7,388 nucleotides of DNA, taken from contig USAB01000090.1 of assembly GCA_900552585.1 (NCBI GenBank), positions 1 to 7,388 of the forward strand, in the 5' to 3' direction. The position numbers and the translations under genes are program-made. Shown piece by piece: positions 1-5,288 of this stretch. Position 1 is the stretch's first letter, and every line of letters begins with the position of its first letter. The notes under the pieces are model-generated. The model saw only the letters and a program-made list of their open reading frames with translations, was not told where the DNA came from and searched no databases. This DNA comes from an uncultured Coriobacteriaceae bacterium. GTDB taxonomy: Bacteria > Actinomycetota > Coriobacteriia > Coriobacteriales > Eggerthellaceae.

Positions 1-1
1 C

Positions 2-544
2 GTCGAAAACCTCTATCTGGAGGACGAGCTGCTGGGCAAGGTCAACGCCTACGAATACTTTTACAGGCAGCCCGCAGGCATCGGCGTCGATGCGCTGACG
101 GTTCGCAAGAATGGTGCGCTGCTGTTCGTGTACCGCAAGGACCTGCTGAGAGGACGCTTGCAAGAGCCGCTTACCGCCGCGTTCCTGATGGAACGGGGTT
201 ACAACCCGTTCGATGAACGGGGGTGCCTGTGGGAAATGGCCCGTCGCATCCGCAGGATGGACGGCGCTGCACGCCCGGACGGGCGGGCGCTCTTTCCCCA
301 CGAGATCGGATTGCTGCTGGGCTATCCGTATCAGGATGTGGTCGCATTCATGGACAACCGCTGCGACGGCGTGCGTGCCGGTGCCTGGATGGCGTACGAC
401 GACGTGGAGCAGGCGCAGGCATGCGCGTGCCGCTATCGCCGTTGCCGGTATCTTTGCGAAGAGCTTGACCGGCGCGGGGTGCCCTTGGAACAGCTTGCCC
501 GTATGGACGAGGCATCTATGGAGGCGGCCGTCTGCGCCGCATAG
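2..544 (+). CDS. DUF3793 family protein, N-terminus cut by window edge
   Basis: The reading frame is open from base 2 to a TAG at 542-544, giving 180 visible residues with the start outside the window. From memory of the family (about 190-210 residues), some 20-30 residues are missing. Recognition rests on the block FPHEIGLLLGYPYQDVVAFM (bases 293-352), which is the family's most typical stretch, and on the preceding segment with GALLFVYRKDLL. No signal peptide or membrane segment is visible. The C-terminal part has four cysteines close together in the pattern CxC-x4-C-x3-C (bases 422-457), which could bind a metal or form disulfides; that is inference. A flavodoxin gene follows 97 bp downstream on the same strand, an association I recall for this family in clostridia and coriobacteria, so a redox-linked role is possible. 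The molecular function of DUF3793 is not known. A GTG at 128 lies inside the conserved region and is not the true start. Confidence 0.85.
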   Translation, partial: VENLYLEDELLGKVNAYEYFYRQPAGIGVDALTVRKNGALLFVYRKDLLRGRLQEPLTAAFLMERGYNPFDERGCLWEMARRIRRMDGAARPDGRALFPHEIGLLLGYPYQDVVAFMDNRCDGVRAGAWMAYDDVEQAQACACRYRRCRYLCEELDRRGVPLEQLARMDEASMEAAVCAA

Positions 545-557
545 CAACGCGAATCGA

Positions 558-571
558 CGGCGGAAACGCCG
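558..571 (+). other. Small GAAA-tetraloop hairpin between DUF3793 gene and flavodoxin gene
   Basis: A perfect 5-bp stem (CGGCG / CGCCG) is closed by a GAAA loop in the 97-bp spacer. No T-run follows, so it is not a convincing terminator. It could stabilise or process a two-gene transcript. I see no clear promoter in this spacer, so the two genes may be co-transcribed. Confidence 0.35.
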
Positions 572-641
572 GGTTCGGATGAGCCTGTGGGCCCGTGAAC
601 GATAACGAAGAAATAGGAAACTGACGCAAGGAGGAATCATC

Positions 642-1064
642 ATGAACAAGGTGGCAGTGGTGTATTGGAGCGGTACCGGCAATACAGAGGCCATGGCGGG
701 CCTCGTCGCCGAAGGCGCCCGCGGCGCCGGGGCGGATGTCGACGTCATCCAGGCGGTCGATTTCGATGCCGTGAAGATGATGGATTACGATGCCGTGGCG
801 TTCGGCTGCCCGGCAATGGGCGACGAAGAGCTTGAGGAAATGGAATTCGAGCCCATGTACAGCGAGGTGGAACCGCTTCTGGGCGACATGAAGGTCGCGC
901 TGTTCGGCTCGTACGATTGGAACAACGGCGAATGGATGGACCTGTGGAAGCAGCGTGCCGAGGACGCCGGCGTCTTCGTGGTCGCTACCGTCATCGCCAA
1001 GGATTATCCGGGCGACGACGAAGCGGCGGCGTGCAAGCAGCTGGGTGCGTCGGTCGCCGCCTGA
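642..1064 (+). CDS. Short-chain flavodoxin
   Basis: This is a 140-residue FMN-binding electron carrier of the cytoplasm, the usual size for short-chain flavodoxins. The phosphate-binding loop SGTGNTEAM is at residues 10-18, straight after the first beta strand (VAVVYW). The loop GCPAMGD (residues 55-61) and the loop GSYDWNNGEW (residues 89-98) match the two loops that sandwich the isoalloxazine ring in the family. A strongly acidic stretch at residues 61-76 (DEELEEMEFE and onward) is typical of flavodoxins and may form the partner docking face. The ATG at 642 is supported by AAGGAGG at 628-634, seven bases upstream. The gene follows the DUF3793 gene and is closed by a strong hairpin. The electron donor and acceptor cannot be told from the window; replacement of ferredoxin under iron limitation is the classical role. 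Expression is probably high, given the strong ribosome binding site. Confidence 0.95.
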   Translation: MNKVAVVYWSGTGNTEAMAGLVAEGARGAGADVDVIQAVDFDAVKMMDYDAVAFGCPAMGDEELEEMEFEPMYSEVEPLLGDMKVALFGSYDWNNGEWMDLWKQRAEDAGVFVVATVIAKDYPGDDEAAACKQLGASVAA

Positions 1065-1134
1065 TCAGGGAATTTCCTGCGCAGCGCGGCGATATGTCGG
1101 GCGGCGCGTCATACGAATACCGCGTGCGTTCATG

Positions 1135-1156
1135 CTGCGGCGCGCAACTGCCGCAG
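1135..1156 (+). repeat. 7-bp inverted repeat downstream of flavodoxin
   Basis: CTGCGGC (1135-1141) and GCCGCAG (1150-1156) are perfect reverse complements around an 8-base loop. No T-run follows. It lies just ahead of the larger hairpin at 1174-1210 and may be a transcript 3'-end structure. The remaining bases from 1065 to 1134 show no gene I can support. Confidence 0.4.
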
Positions 1157-1173
1157 ACGGCGATGAACGGTAA

Positions 1174-1215
1174 GGGGGCGGCATCTCCGATAGCGGAGGG
1201 GCCGTCCCCCGTTTT
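1174..1215 (+). terminator. Probable intrinsic terminator after flavodoxin
   Basis: GGGGG CGGC (1174-1182) pairs with GCCG T CCCCC (1201-1210) with one bulged T. A 2x2 internal mismatch follows, then CTCCG (1185-1189) pairs with CGGAG (1194-1198) around an ATAG loop. The stem is followed by GTTTT (1211-1215). The T-run is short, but the stem is very stable. It separates the flavodoxin unit from holA. Confidence 0.7.
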
Positions 1216-1219
1216 GCGT

Positions 1220-1225
1220 TAGAAT
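1220..1225 (+). promoter_or_regulatory. Candidate -10 element (TAGAAT) ahead of holA
   Basis: TAGAAT differs from the TATAAT consensus at one base and lies 84 bp ahead of the chosen holA start, straight after the terminator, where a new promoter is expected. I find no good -35 hexamer at 16-18 bp and no TG extension, so the call is weak. Confidence 0.3.
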
Positions 1226-1308
1226 CGAACACGGCGGAAAGCAGATGGCGCTGCGGTGCTTGCAGCTTTCGAATTCCGCATGGGAAGGCCTTGGACAAGA
1301 GAGGACGC

Positions 1309-2280
1309 ATGGCGAACGCGACGAAATTGCTGCCAGCCTATCTGGCGGTGGGAGACGACACGCTGAAGCGGGAGACCGTCGAGGACCGCTTGACGAAGCG
1401 CGTATCCCAGTTGGGCGACCTGTCGTTCAATTCCGAGGTCTTCGACGGTGCAACCGCCGAGGGCTCCGCTATCGTCACGGCGTGCAACACGCTGCCGTTC
1501 GCAAGCGCGGTCCGCTTGGTAGTGGTGCGGAACGCGGACAAATTGAAGGCCGCGGACGTGCGTGCCGTGGCGGATTACCTTGCCGCACCGTGCGAAACGA
1601 CCGTGTTGGCGCTGTACGCAACGAAGCTCGCGAAGAGCTCGAAGCTCTACAAGGCCGTTGCGGCGCTGGGCAAGACGGCTATCATCAACTGCGCTTCCGT
1701 GAAGAAGAGCCAGTTGCCGGACCTGGTGATGGGCATGGCGAAGGGCCATGGCCTGCAGATGACGCGCGGCGCCGTGAACGAGCTCATCGAGCGGGTGGGC
1801 CAGGACACGGTCCGCATCGATGCGGAGCTGCGCAAGCTGTCGCTTGTCCACGGCGGCTCGGATCCGGTGAACGAAGCCGAGATCGCCCTTTCTGTGGGCC
1901 GCACGACGGAAATCAAGCAGTGGGAGTTCGTGGATGCATTCGCGGCTCGGAACCTGGGGCGTTGCCTGTACTGCCTGGAGCATATGCCGTCCGCAGCATC
2001 CTATGGCCTGCTGGCCGCATGCGTGAAGCGCATCCGCGAGCTTATTGTAGCGAAGGCGCTTGAGGGCCGCCGGCAGCAGAGCCAGCTGGCCAGCGCGTTG
2101 GGCCTGCCGCAATCTCAGGCATGGAAGGTGAAGAACTACCCGCGCTGGGCACGGGGGTTCTCCGCCGAGGAGCTGCGTCGCGCGTTGCGCACGGCGCGCG
2201 ACACCGATATGATGATGAAGAGCGGATACGATCCGCAGGGCGCATTCCAAGACTGGTTTTTGAGCGTCGTAGCGAAATAG
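1309..2280 (+). CDS. holA: DNA polymerase III subunit delta
   Basis: The product (323 residues) is the delta subunit of the clamp loader. In the family it opens the beta sliding clamp and works with delta' and tau/gamma in the replisome. Family signatures seen are VGDDTLKRE near the N-terminus (residues 14-22), FNSEVFDG (40-47), NTLPF followed by RLVVVRNADKLK (60-80), a KLYKA segment (112-116) and VGQDTVRIDAELRKL (163-177). After these comes a helical C-terminal collar region of the expected length. The ATG at 1309 is preceded by AGAGAGGA (1298-1305) at rather short spacing. A TTG at 1291 in the same frame, with GGGAAGG two bases ahead of it, would add six residues (MDKRGR) and cannot be excluded. 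holA commonly lies near rpsT and lepA in bacteria, and it does so here, although two other genes intervene. Confidence 0.93.
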   Translation: MANATKLLPAYLAVGDDTLKRETVEDRLTKRVSQLGDLSFNSEVFDGATAEGSAIVTACNTLPFASAVRLVVVRNADKLKAADVRAVADYLAAPCETTVLALYATKLAKSSKLYKAVAALGKTAIINCASVKKSQLPDLVMGMAKGHGLQMTRGAVNELIERVGQDTVRIDAELRKLSLVHGGSDPVNEAEIALSVGRTTEIKQWEFVDAFAARNLGRCLYCLEHMPSAASYGLLAACVKRIRELIVAKALEGRRQQSQLASALGLPQSQAWKVKNYPRWARGFSAEELRRALRTARDTDMMMKSGYDPQGAFQDWFLSVVAK

Positions 2281-2290
2281 GAAGCGCGGC

Positions 2291-2333
2291 GGCATTCGCG
2301 GAATGCGCATCCTGCGTGCAGGATGCGAATGCC
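2291..2333 (+). repeat. Nested inverted repeats in the holA-transporter spacer
   Basis: Three complementary pairings share these 43 bases. GGCATTCGC (2291-2299) pairs with GCGAATGCC (2325-2333). GCATTC (2292-2297) pairs with GAATGC (2301-2306) around a GCG loop. GCATCCTGC (2307-2315) pairs with GCAGGATGC (2318-2326) around two bases. The outer pairing and the first local hairpin are mutually exclusive, so two folds are possible. No T-run follows. The element sits 10 bp after the holA stop and 22 bp before the transporter start. Confidence 0.65.
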
Positions 2334-2342
2334 GGTCGGTTC

Positions 2343-2351
2343 AAGGAAGGA
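2343..2351 (+). promoter_or_regulatory. Ribosome binding site that fixes the transporter start
   Basis: AAGGAAGGA lies four bases ahead of the ATG at 2356. Earlier in-frame ATGs at 2323 and 2329 fall inside the nested inverted repeat and have no such site, so 2356 is chosen. Confidence 0.75.
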
Positions 2352-2355
2352 CAGC

Positions 2356-3606
2356 ATGGAAGTGAAAGGCAGCGCCGTGAACGGCAATCGCCGGTATCTC
2401 ATCTTGGTTGCGGCAAGCATCTGCGCCGGTCTTACGGGCGTCACGTACGTCTGGTCCATCTTCACCTCGCCGCTCATCCAAGCTCACGGGTGGCTGTCAT
2501 CGGAAGTGTCGCTGGCATATTCGCTGTATTTCGTCATGCAGTTCTTCATGGGATTCGTCGGCGGTGGCTTGCAGCGCCGTTTCGGCACGCGCCGGCTGGC
2601 TGTCATCGGCGGTGTCATGTACTCGCTGGCATGGATCTGCATGGGCCAAGCGGATACACTGCCCATGCTGTATTTCAGCTTCAGCTTCCTGGGTGGCGGC
2701 GGTGCCGGGCTGGTGTATAACTCGTCCGTCGCGGTGGCCACGAAATGGTTCCCCGATAAGAAGGGGTTTGCGAACGGTCTGTGTATCGGCGTCACGGGGT
2801 TGACCCCGTTGGCGTTCGCGCCGCTGGGCAACTACCTGGTGGAGGCTTTCGACCTGGGAACGTCGCTGACCATCATCGGCGTCATCCCGCTCGTGTTCTA
2901 CCTGGTGTTCACGTGGTTCATCATCGCCCCGGCCGATGATTGGCAGCCCGAGGGCATGGGCCCGGCGCAGCCGGAGGGCGGCGATTCGGGCGCTGCCGCA
3001 CGCAACTTCACGACAGGCGAGATGGTCAGGACGCCGCTGTTCTGGGCCATGTTGGCCGCGTTCGCATTCTCGGCCAGCTCGGGCAGCATGGTCACGAGTC
3101 ACGGTGCCAGCATCGGCGCGGAGTTCGTGGGCCTGACCTCTGCGCAGGCGGCGCTTCAGGTGGGCATCCTGGCCGTGGGCAACTTCTGTGGCCGCTTCGG
3201 GTTCGGGGCGCTGTCCGATAGGGTCGGCAGGGCGAACACGCTGCTCATCACGCTGGGCATCACGCTTGCGGACATGTTGGTGCTGTTCCCCCTGGCAAGC
3301 GACTTCTTCACGTTCGCCGTGGCCATGGTGCTGGCGGGGGCGTGCTACGGCGCGTCGCTGACCGTCATTCCCTCGCTGTGCGGCGATGCATTCGGCACGC
3401 GGTACTTTGGGCAGAACTACGGCCTGCTGTTCAGCGGGCTGTCCATTGCCAGCATCCTGGGCCCCATGGTGGGCGCCTGGGCGAAGGATGCCACCGGGTC
3501 GTTCATGCCAGCTGTACATGCGGCAGCGATCTTCGCCGTGGCCGGTATCGTGTCCGTGCTCATCCTGAAGGCGCTGGAGAAGCGCGTCCGGCGCCGCAAC
3601 GCGTAG
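2356..3606 (+). CDS. OFA-family MFS transporter (oxalate/formate antiporter-like)
   Basis: The product is a 416-residue inner-membrane transporter with about 12 hydrophobic segments, roughly residues 13-36, 52-71, 81-97, 103-124, 138-163, 170-192, 228-246, 264-288, 295-314, 318-340, 354-376 and 385-405. A cytoplasmic loop (193-227) separates the halves. OFA hallmarks are YVWSIFTSPL at TM1 (31-40), SLAYSLYF (52-59), GGGLQRRFGTRR (69-80), GGGGAGLVYN (113-122) followed by KWFPDKKGFANG (130-141), and the second-half motif LSDRVGR (286-292). The C-terminus is strongly basic (KRVRRR), consistent with the positive-inside rule. Family members exchange small carboxylates, but the family is broad. Predicted TM11 (354-376) has no Lys or Arg, whereas characterised OxlT relies on a Lys in TM11, so oxalate should not be assumed. 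Arg280 in TM8 is present. The gene follows holA after 75 bp and may be read from the same transcript. Confidence 0.9.
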   Translation: MEVKGSAVNGNRRYLILVAASICAGLTGVTYVWSIFTSPLIQAHGWLSSEVSLAYSLYFVMQFFMGFVGGGLQRRFGTRRLAVIGGVMYSLAWICMGQADTLPMLYFSFSFLGGGGAGLVYNSSVAVATKWFPDKKGFANGLCIGVTGLTPLAFAPLGNYLVEAFDLGTSLTIIGVIPLVFYLVFTWFIIAPADDWQPEGMGPAQPEGGDSGAAARNFTTGEMVRTPLFWAMLAAFAFSASSGSMVTSHGASIGAEFVGLTSAQAALQVGILAVGNFCGRFGFGALSDRVGRANTLLITLGITLADMLVLFPLASDFFTFAVAMVLAGACYGASLTVIPSLCGDAFGTRYFGQNYGLLFSGLSIASILGPMVGAWAKDATGSFMPAVHAAAIFAVAGIVSVLILKALEKRVRRRNA

Positions 3607-3741
3607 CGCTCGCTTTGATTCGCAAGTTCGCTCCGGCACTGCCGCTATCGCAGGCCGACACTTTCACGCTATTGCGGGTCTCGTTTTCCGCGCAAGGTTC
3701 CGGGGAAGGGCGGTATGCGCCGCATGCGCCGTCAACGGCAG
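3607..3741 (+). other. Spacer after the transporter, no gene seen
   Basis: I see no supported coding region, RNA gene or clear terminator here. A weak imperfect stem (TTGCG / CGCAA, about 3674-3700) has no T-run. A GCCG-TCAA-CGGC mini-hairpin (3729-3740) lies just ahead of the next promoter element. Confidence 0.4.
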
Positions 3742-3750
3742 TGCTACACT
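3742..3750 (+). promoter_or_regulatory. Extended -10 promoter for the membrane-anchored protein gene
   Basis: TGCTACACT fits the TGn-TATAAT extended -10 pattern (TACACT, two mismatches). No -35 hexamer is evident at the usual distance, which an extended -10 can tolerate. The start point would be near 3757, leaving a leader of about 50 bases before the ATG at 3807. Confidence 0.5.
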
Positions 3751-3806
3751 CGTAGCAAAGAGCGCGAACCGTTGTTTGCGGGAACCTTTATATCCAGGAG
3801 GTTGCC

Positions 3807-4328
3807 ATGGCCGATAAAGAGAATGGAACGAACCGTGCGGGAGGCGAATCCGACCAGGAGATCCCCATCACGCATATGTCGGATGACACGAAGAAGCGAC
3901 TGGCGGACTTCGAGAACAGGCTGTACCAGCAAGCGCTGGAGGCAAAGCGCGCCTCGCTTCCGGATACGTCCATTCACGGCGGGGGAGGCGGCGAACTGGA
4001 TGTGCTGGGCGATTACTACCCCGATGAGGACATCCCCATCTACGGATCTGGCCTGAACAAGCAGATCGACCGCATCGACATGGAGATCGACAAGGCCCGG
4101 CGCGCTCGTCGGTCGGAATTCCGCGACCCCGAGGCGGAGGCCTATATGGCCCGTATCCGCAAAGCTGTTGCGGACGATAAGAACAAGACGGACGAGGAGA
4201 AGGCAGCCGAGGAAGAGGCGCGCAAGCACAAACGCTTCCGCGACGATCCGTTCATCCTTATCGTGCCCGTCGTCATCATCTTTATCGCCATCGTGTTCAT
4301 CATCCTGATGGTCGCGAATGGCAGGTAG
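3807..4328 (+). CDS. Unrecognised C-terminally membrane-anchored protein
   Basis: I do not recognise this 173-residue protein. It begins at an ATG with AGGAGG at 3796-3801, five bases ahead. Residues 1-50 are polar and probably helical (DDTKKRLADFENRLYQQAL at 26-44). A glycine run at 58-62 (HGGGGGEL) and a Tyr/Asp/Pro-rich linker (69-80, DYYPDEDIPIYG) follow. Residues 84-142 are dense in alternating charges and look like a long helix or coiled coil. The single membrane segment is about 149-170, very rich in Ile and Val, and leaves only three residues (NGR) after it. There is no signal peptide. The basic KHKRFR just ahead of the membrane segment predicts that the bulk of the protein stays in the cytoplasm, tail-anchored. 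It has its own promoter and is the last gene before the convergent rpsT. A scaffold or tether role at the membrane is a guess only. Confidence 0.8.
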   Translation: MADKENGTNRAGGESDQEIPITHMSDDTKKRLADFENRLYQQALEAKRASLPDTSIHGGGGGELDVLGDYYPDEDIPIYGSGLNKQIDRIDMEIDKARRARRSEFRDPEAEAYMARIRKAVADDKNKTDEEKAAEEEARKHKRFRDDPFILIVPVVIIFIAIVFIILMVANGR

Positions 4329-4398
4329 CGCGCCGCGCATTTGGTGGCATATCGAAGGCCTGATTTCGGCTGCGTCCGCCAAGGGGCGCAGCGGTATT

Positions 4399-4430
4399 CG
4401 CAGTCCTCGCGCCATTGAGCGAGGACTGCG
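4399..4430. terminator. Perfect 12-bp hairpin between convergent genes
   Basis: CGCAGTCCTCGC (4399-4410) and GCGAGGACTGCG (4419-4430) are exact reverse complements around the 8-base loop GCCATTGA. There is no T-run on either strand, so it is a non-canonical terminator at best. It lies 70 bp beyond the membrane-anchored gene and most likely marks the end of that transcript. Confidence 0.5.
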
Positions 4431-4457
4431 GCAGCGAAAGAATGGAATGAAACGCAA

Positions 4458-4494
4458 AGAGGAGAGGGAGGCCGTTTCAGCCTCCCTCTCCTCT
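4458..4494 (-). terminator. Intrinsic terminator of rpsT
   Basis: The 15-base arms 4458-4472 and 4480-4494 are exact reverse complements (purine-rich AGAGGAGAGGGAGGC on the + strand) around a 7-base loop. Read on the - strand, the stem is followed by TTTGCGTTT, a broken T-run, while the + strand continues with CTTGATATG. It therefore fits termination of rpsT best, 48 bp after its stop codon. It may also stop transcripts arriving from the other side. Confidence 0.7.
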
Positions 4495-4542
4495 CTTGAT
4501 ATGCGGATGAATCGCGACCCTGCGCAGCAGGGGGTGTTTCTG

Positions 4543-5040
4543 CTATTCGGCGGCTTCCTCTTCGCCTTCGCCCTCAGCAGCCTCGGCCTCGGCTTCGGCG
4601 GCCTTCTTCTTCGCAGCAGCGGCCTCGGCCTTCTTCTGCGCGGCGCGGCGCTTGTCCTTCTCGGCCTCGGCTTCGGCCAGGGCAGCCTTGCGTGCAGCCT
4701 TGGCAGCAGCCTTCTTCGTGCCGCCCTTCACGACGTTCTCGTGTTTGATGGGCTGGTAGGCAGCGCGATCCTCGTCGGTGACGACGGTGTTCACGAGCTT
4801 CATCAGATTGCTCTTGCGGTTTGCAGCCTGGTTCTTGTGGATGACGCCCTTGCTGGCAGCCTTGTCCAGCAGGCGGCATGCGTTCAGGCCAGCGGCGTAA
4901 GCCTCGGCACCATTGCCGGCTTCGACGGCCTCGCGAGCTGCGCGGATTGCGGTCTTCAGCTCGGAACGGATTGCGCGGTTGCGCATACGGGCCTTCTCGT
5001 TGGTGATGATGCGCTTCTTCTGACTTTTGATGTTAGCCAC
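4543..5040 (-). CDS. rpsT: 30S ribosomal protein S20 with long Ala/Glu/Lys C-terminal extension
   Basis: S20 is a primary 16S rRNA-binding protein of the small subunit. The first 86 or so residues are the standard protein: VANIKSQKKRI at the N-terminus, then NEKARMRNRAIRSELKTAIR (14-33) and GVIHKNQAANRKSNLMKLVN (65-84). The start is the GTG at 5038-5040, read as Met, with GGAGG seven bases upstream. A longer frame reaching 5118 would read through the leader and this ribosome binding site and is rejected. The protein is 165 residues against the usual 85-90. Residues 87-165 form an added tail: a linker (VTDEDRAAYQPIKHENVV, 87-104), a Lys/Ala-rich part (108-120), an Ala/Glu/Lys helix-like part, and a very acidic end (EGEGEEEAAE). 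The gene is divergent from lepA and convergent with the anchored-protein gene. S20 synthesis is autoregulated in some bacteria. Confidence 0.95.
   Translation of the reverse strand: MANIKSQKKRIITNEKARMRNRAIRSELKTAIRAAREAVEAGNGAEAYAAGLNACRLLDKAASKGVIHKNQAANRKSNLMKLVNTVVTDEDRAAYQPIKHENVVKGGTKKAAAKAARKAALAEAEAEKDKRRAAQKKAEAAAAKKKAAEAEAEAAEGEGEEEAAE
4582..4677 (-). repeat. Low-complexity repeat within the rpsT tail, with an exact 18-bp duplication
   Basis: The 18 bases at 4582-4599 recur exactly at 4660-4677, each encoding Ala/Glu alternation (AEAEAE). The DNA between them is built from near-repeats of GCCTCGGC and GCCTTCTTC. Such sequence is prone to slippage, so length variation between strains is plausible. 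Confidence 0.7.
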
Positions 5041-5047
5041 TCTTGAT

Positions 5048-5052
5048 CCTCC
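5048..5052 (-). promoter_or_regulatory. Ribosome binding site that fixes the rpsT GTG start
   Basis: GGAGG on the - strand lies seven bases ahead of the GTG at 5038-5040, whose reading begins the S20 N-terminal consensus. An ATG at the upstream edge of this site is in another frame. Confidence 0.85.
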
Positions 5053-5072
5053 ATGTTGACATTCTATGTTCG

Positions 5073-5090
5073 CGTCGGATTTTGCCGACG
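5073..5090 (-). other. Hairpin in the rpsT mRNA leader
   Basis: CGTCGG (5073-5078) and CCGACG (5085-5090) pair around a 6-base loop within the leader between the probable promoter and the ribosome binding site. It could be part of an S20 feedback site; no family I can name matches it. Confidence 0.4.
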
Positions 5091-5099
5091 TTGGCACCA

Positions 5100-5129
5100 A
5101 ACTCGAAAATTTTACCATACAATCGAGTT
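5100..5129. promoter_or_regulatory. Inverted repeat AACTCGA-N16-TCGAGTT around the rpsT -10, possible operator
   Basis: AACTCGA (5100-5106) and TCGAGTT (5123-5129) are exact 7-base reverse complements that bracket the rpsT extended -10. The position suits a repressor or activator binding as a dimer, but chance occurrence is possible. Confidence 0.4.
5109..5117 (-). promoter_or_regulatory. Extended -10 promoter of rpsT
   Basis: On the - strand this reads TGGTAAAAT, an extended -10 element (TGn plus TAAAAT, one mismatch). A TTCACA (5136-5141) is 21 bp upstream, too far for a normal -35; it would be 16 bp from an alternative TATGGT. The predicted start is near 5102, giving a leader of about 60 bases. 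The -10 lies inside the inverted repeat 5100-5129. Confidence 0.55.
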
Positions 5130-5186
5130 CGTGCTTGTGAATACCCTCTGCAGATGAGCGTATTCGCTATCATTTTTGCTACTTCG

Positions 5187-5201
5187 CCGACACAATGTCG
5201 G
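5187..5201 (+). other. Short hairpin upstream of lepA
   Basis: CCGACA (5187-5192) and TGTCGG (5196-5201) form a 6-bp stem with a CAA loop, 87 bp ahead of the lepA start. I cannot place a lepA promoter with confidence. TATCAT at 5168-5173 is a possible -10 without a good -35, and would put the hairpin in the leader. Confidence 0.35.
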
Positions 5202-5288
5202 TTTCAGCATCCCCGGTGGAGAGATGAGTGGATGCCGTCTGCAATCAGCTTTGTGATTGTATACGGTTGAGAGAGGAACGAAAAGCGC

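Noticed and set aside
61..544. Idea that the left edge belongs to a defence or toxin gene
   Set aside because: The FPHEIG...LGYP block identifies DUF3793, and no toxin or nuclease motif is visible.
1291..1308. TTG start for holA at 1291
   Set aside because: The ATG at 1309 has a purine-rich site ahead of it and gives the usual N-terminus. TTG is rarer and its putative site is only two bases away; it remains possible.
1219..2310. A 363-codon - strand frame across holA
   Set aside because: It is the shadow of holA, with Arg/His/Gln-rich composition and no family resemblance.
2497..3639. A 380-codon - strand frame across the transporter
   Set aside because: The opposite strand encodes a clear 12-TM OFA protein, and this product is an Arg/Gln/His-rich artefact.
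3744..4457. A 237-codon - strand frame opposite the membrane-anchored protein
   Set aside because: The + strand frame has a good ribosome binding site, an own promoter element and coherent protein architecture. The - strand frame has none of these.
4318..5046. A 242-codon + strand frame antisense to rpsT
   Set aside because: It mirrors the low-complexity S20 tail, giving a Leu/Gly/Ser-rich product with no recognisable domain, and it starts within the end of the preceding gene.
5041..5118. N-terminal extension of S20 to 5118
   Set aside because: It would translate through the promoter-proximal leader and the GGAGG site, and the S20 consensus begins exactly at the GTG at 5040.
5237..5265. TATACG (5260-5265) as the lepA -10
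   Set aside because: The start point would fall on or next to the lepA ribosome binding site, and no -35 or TG extension is present.
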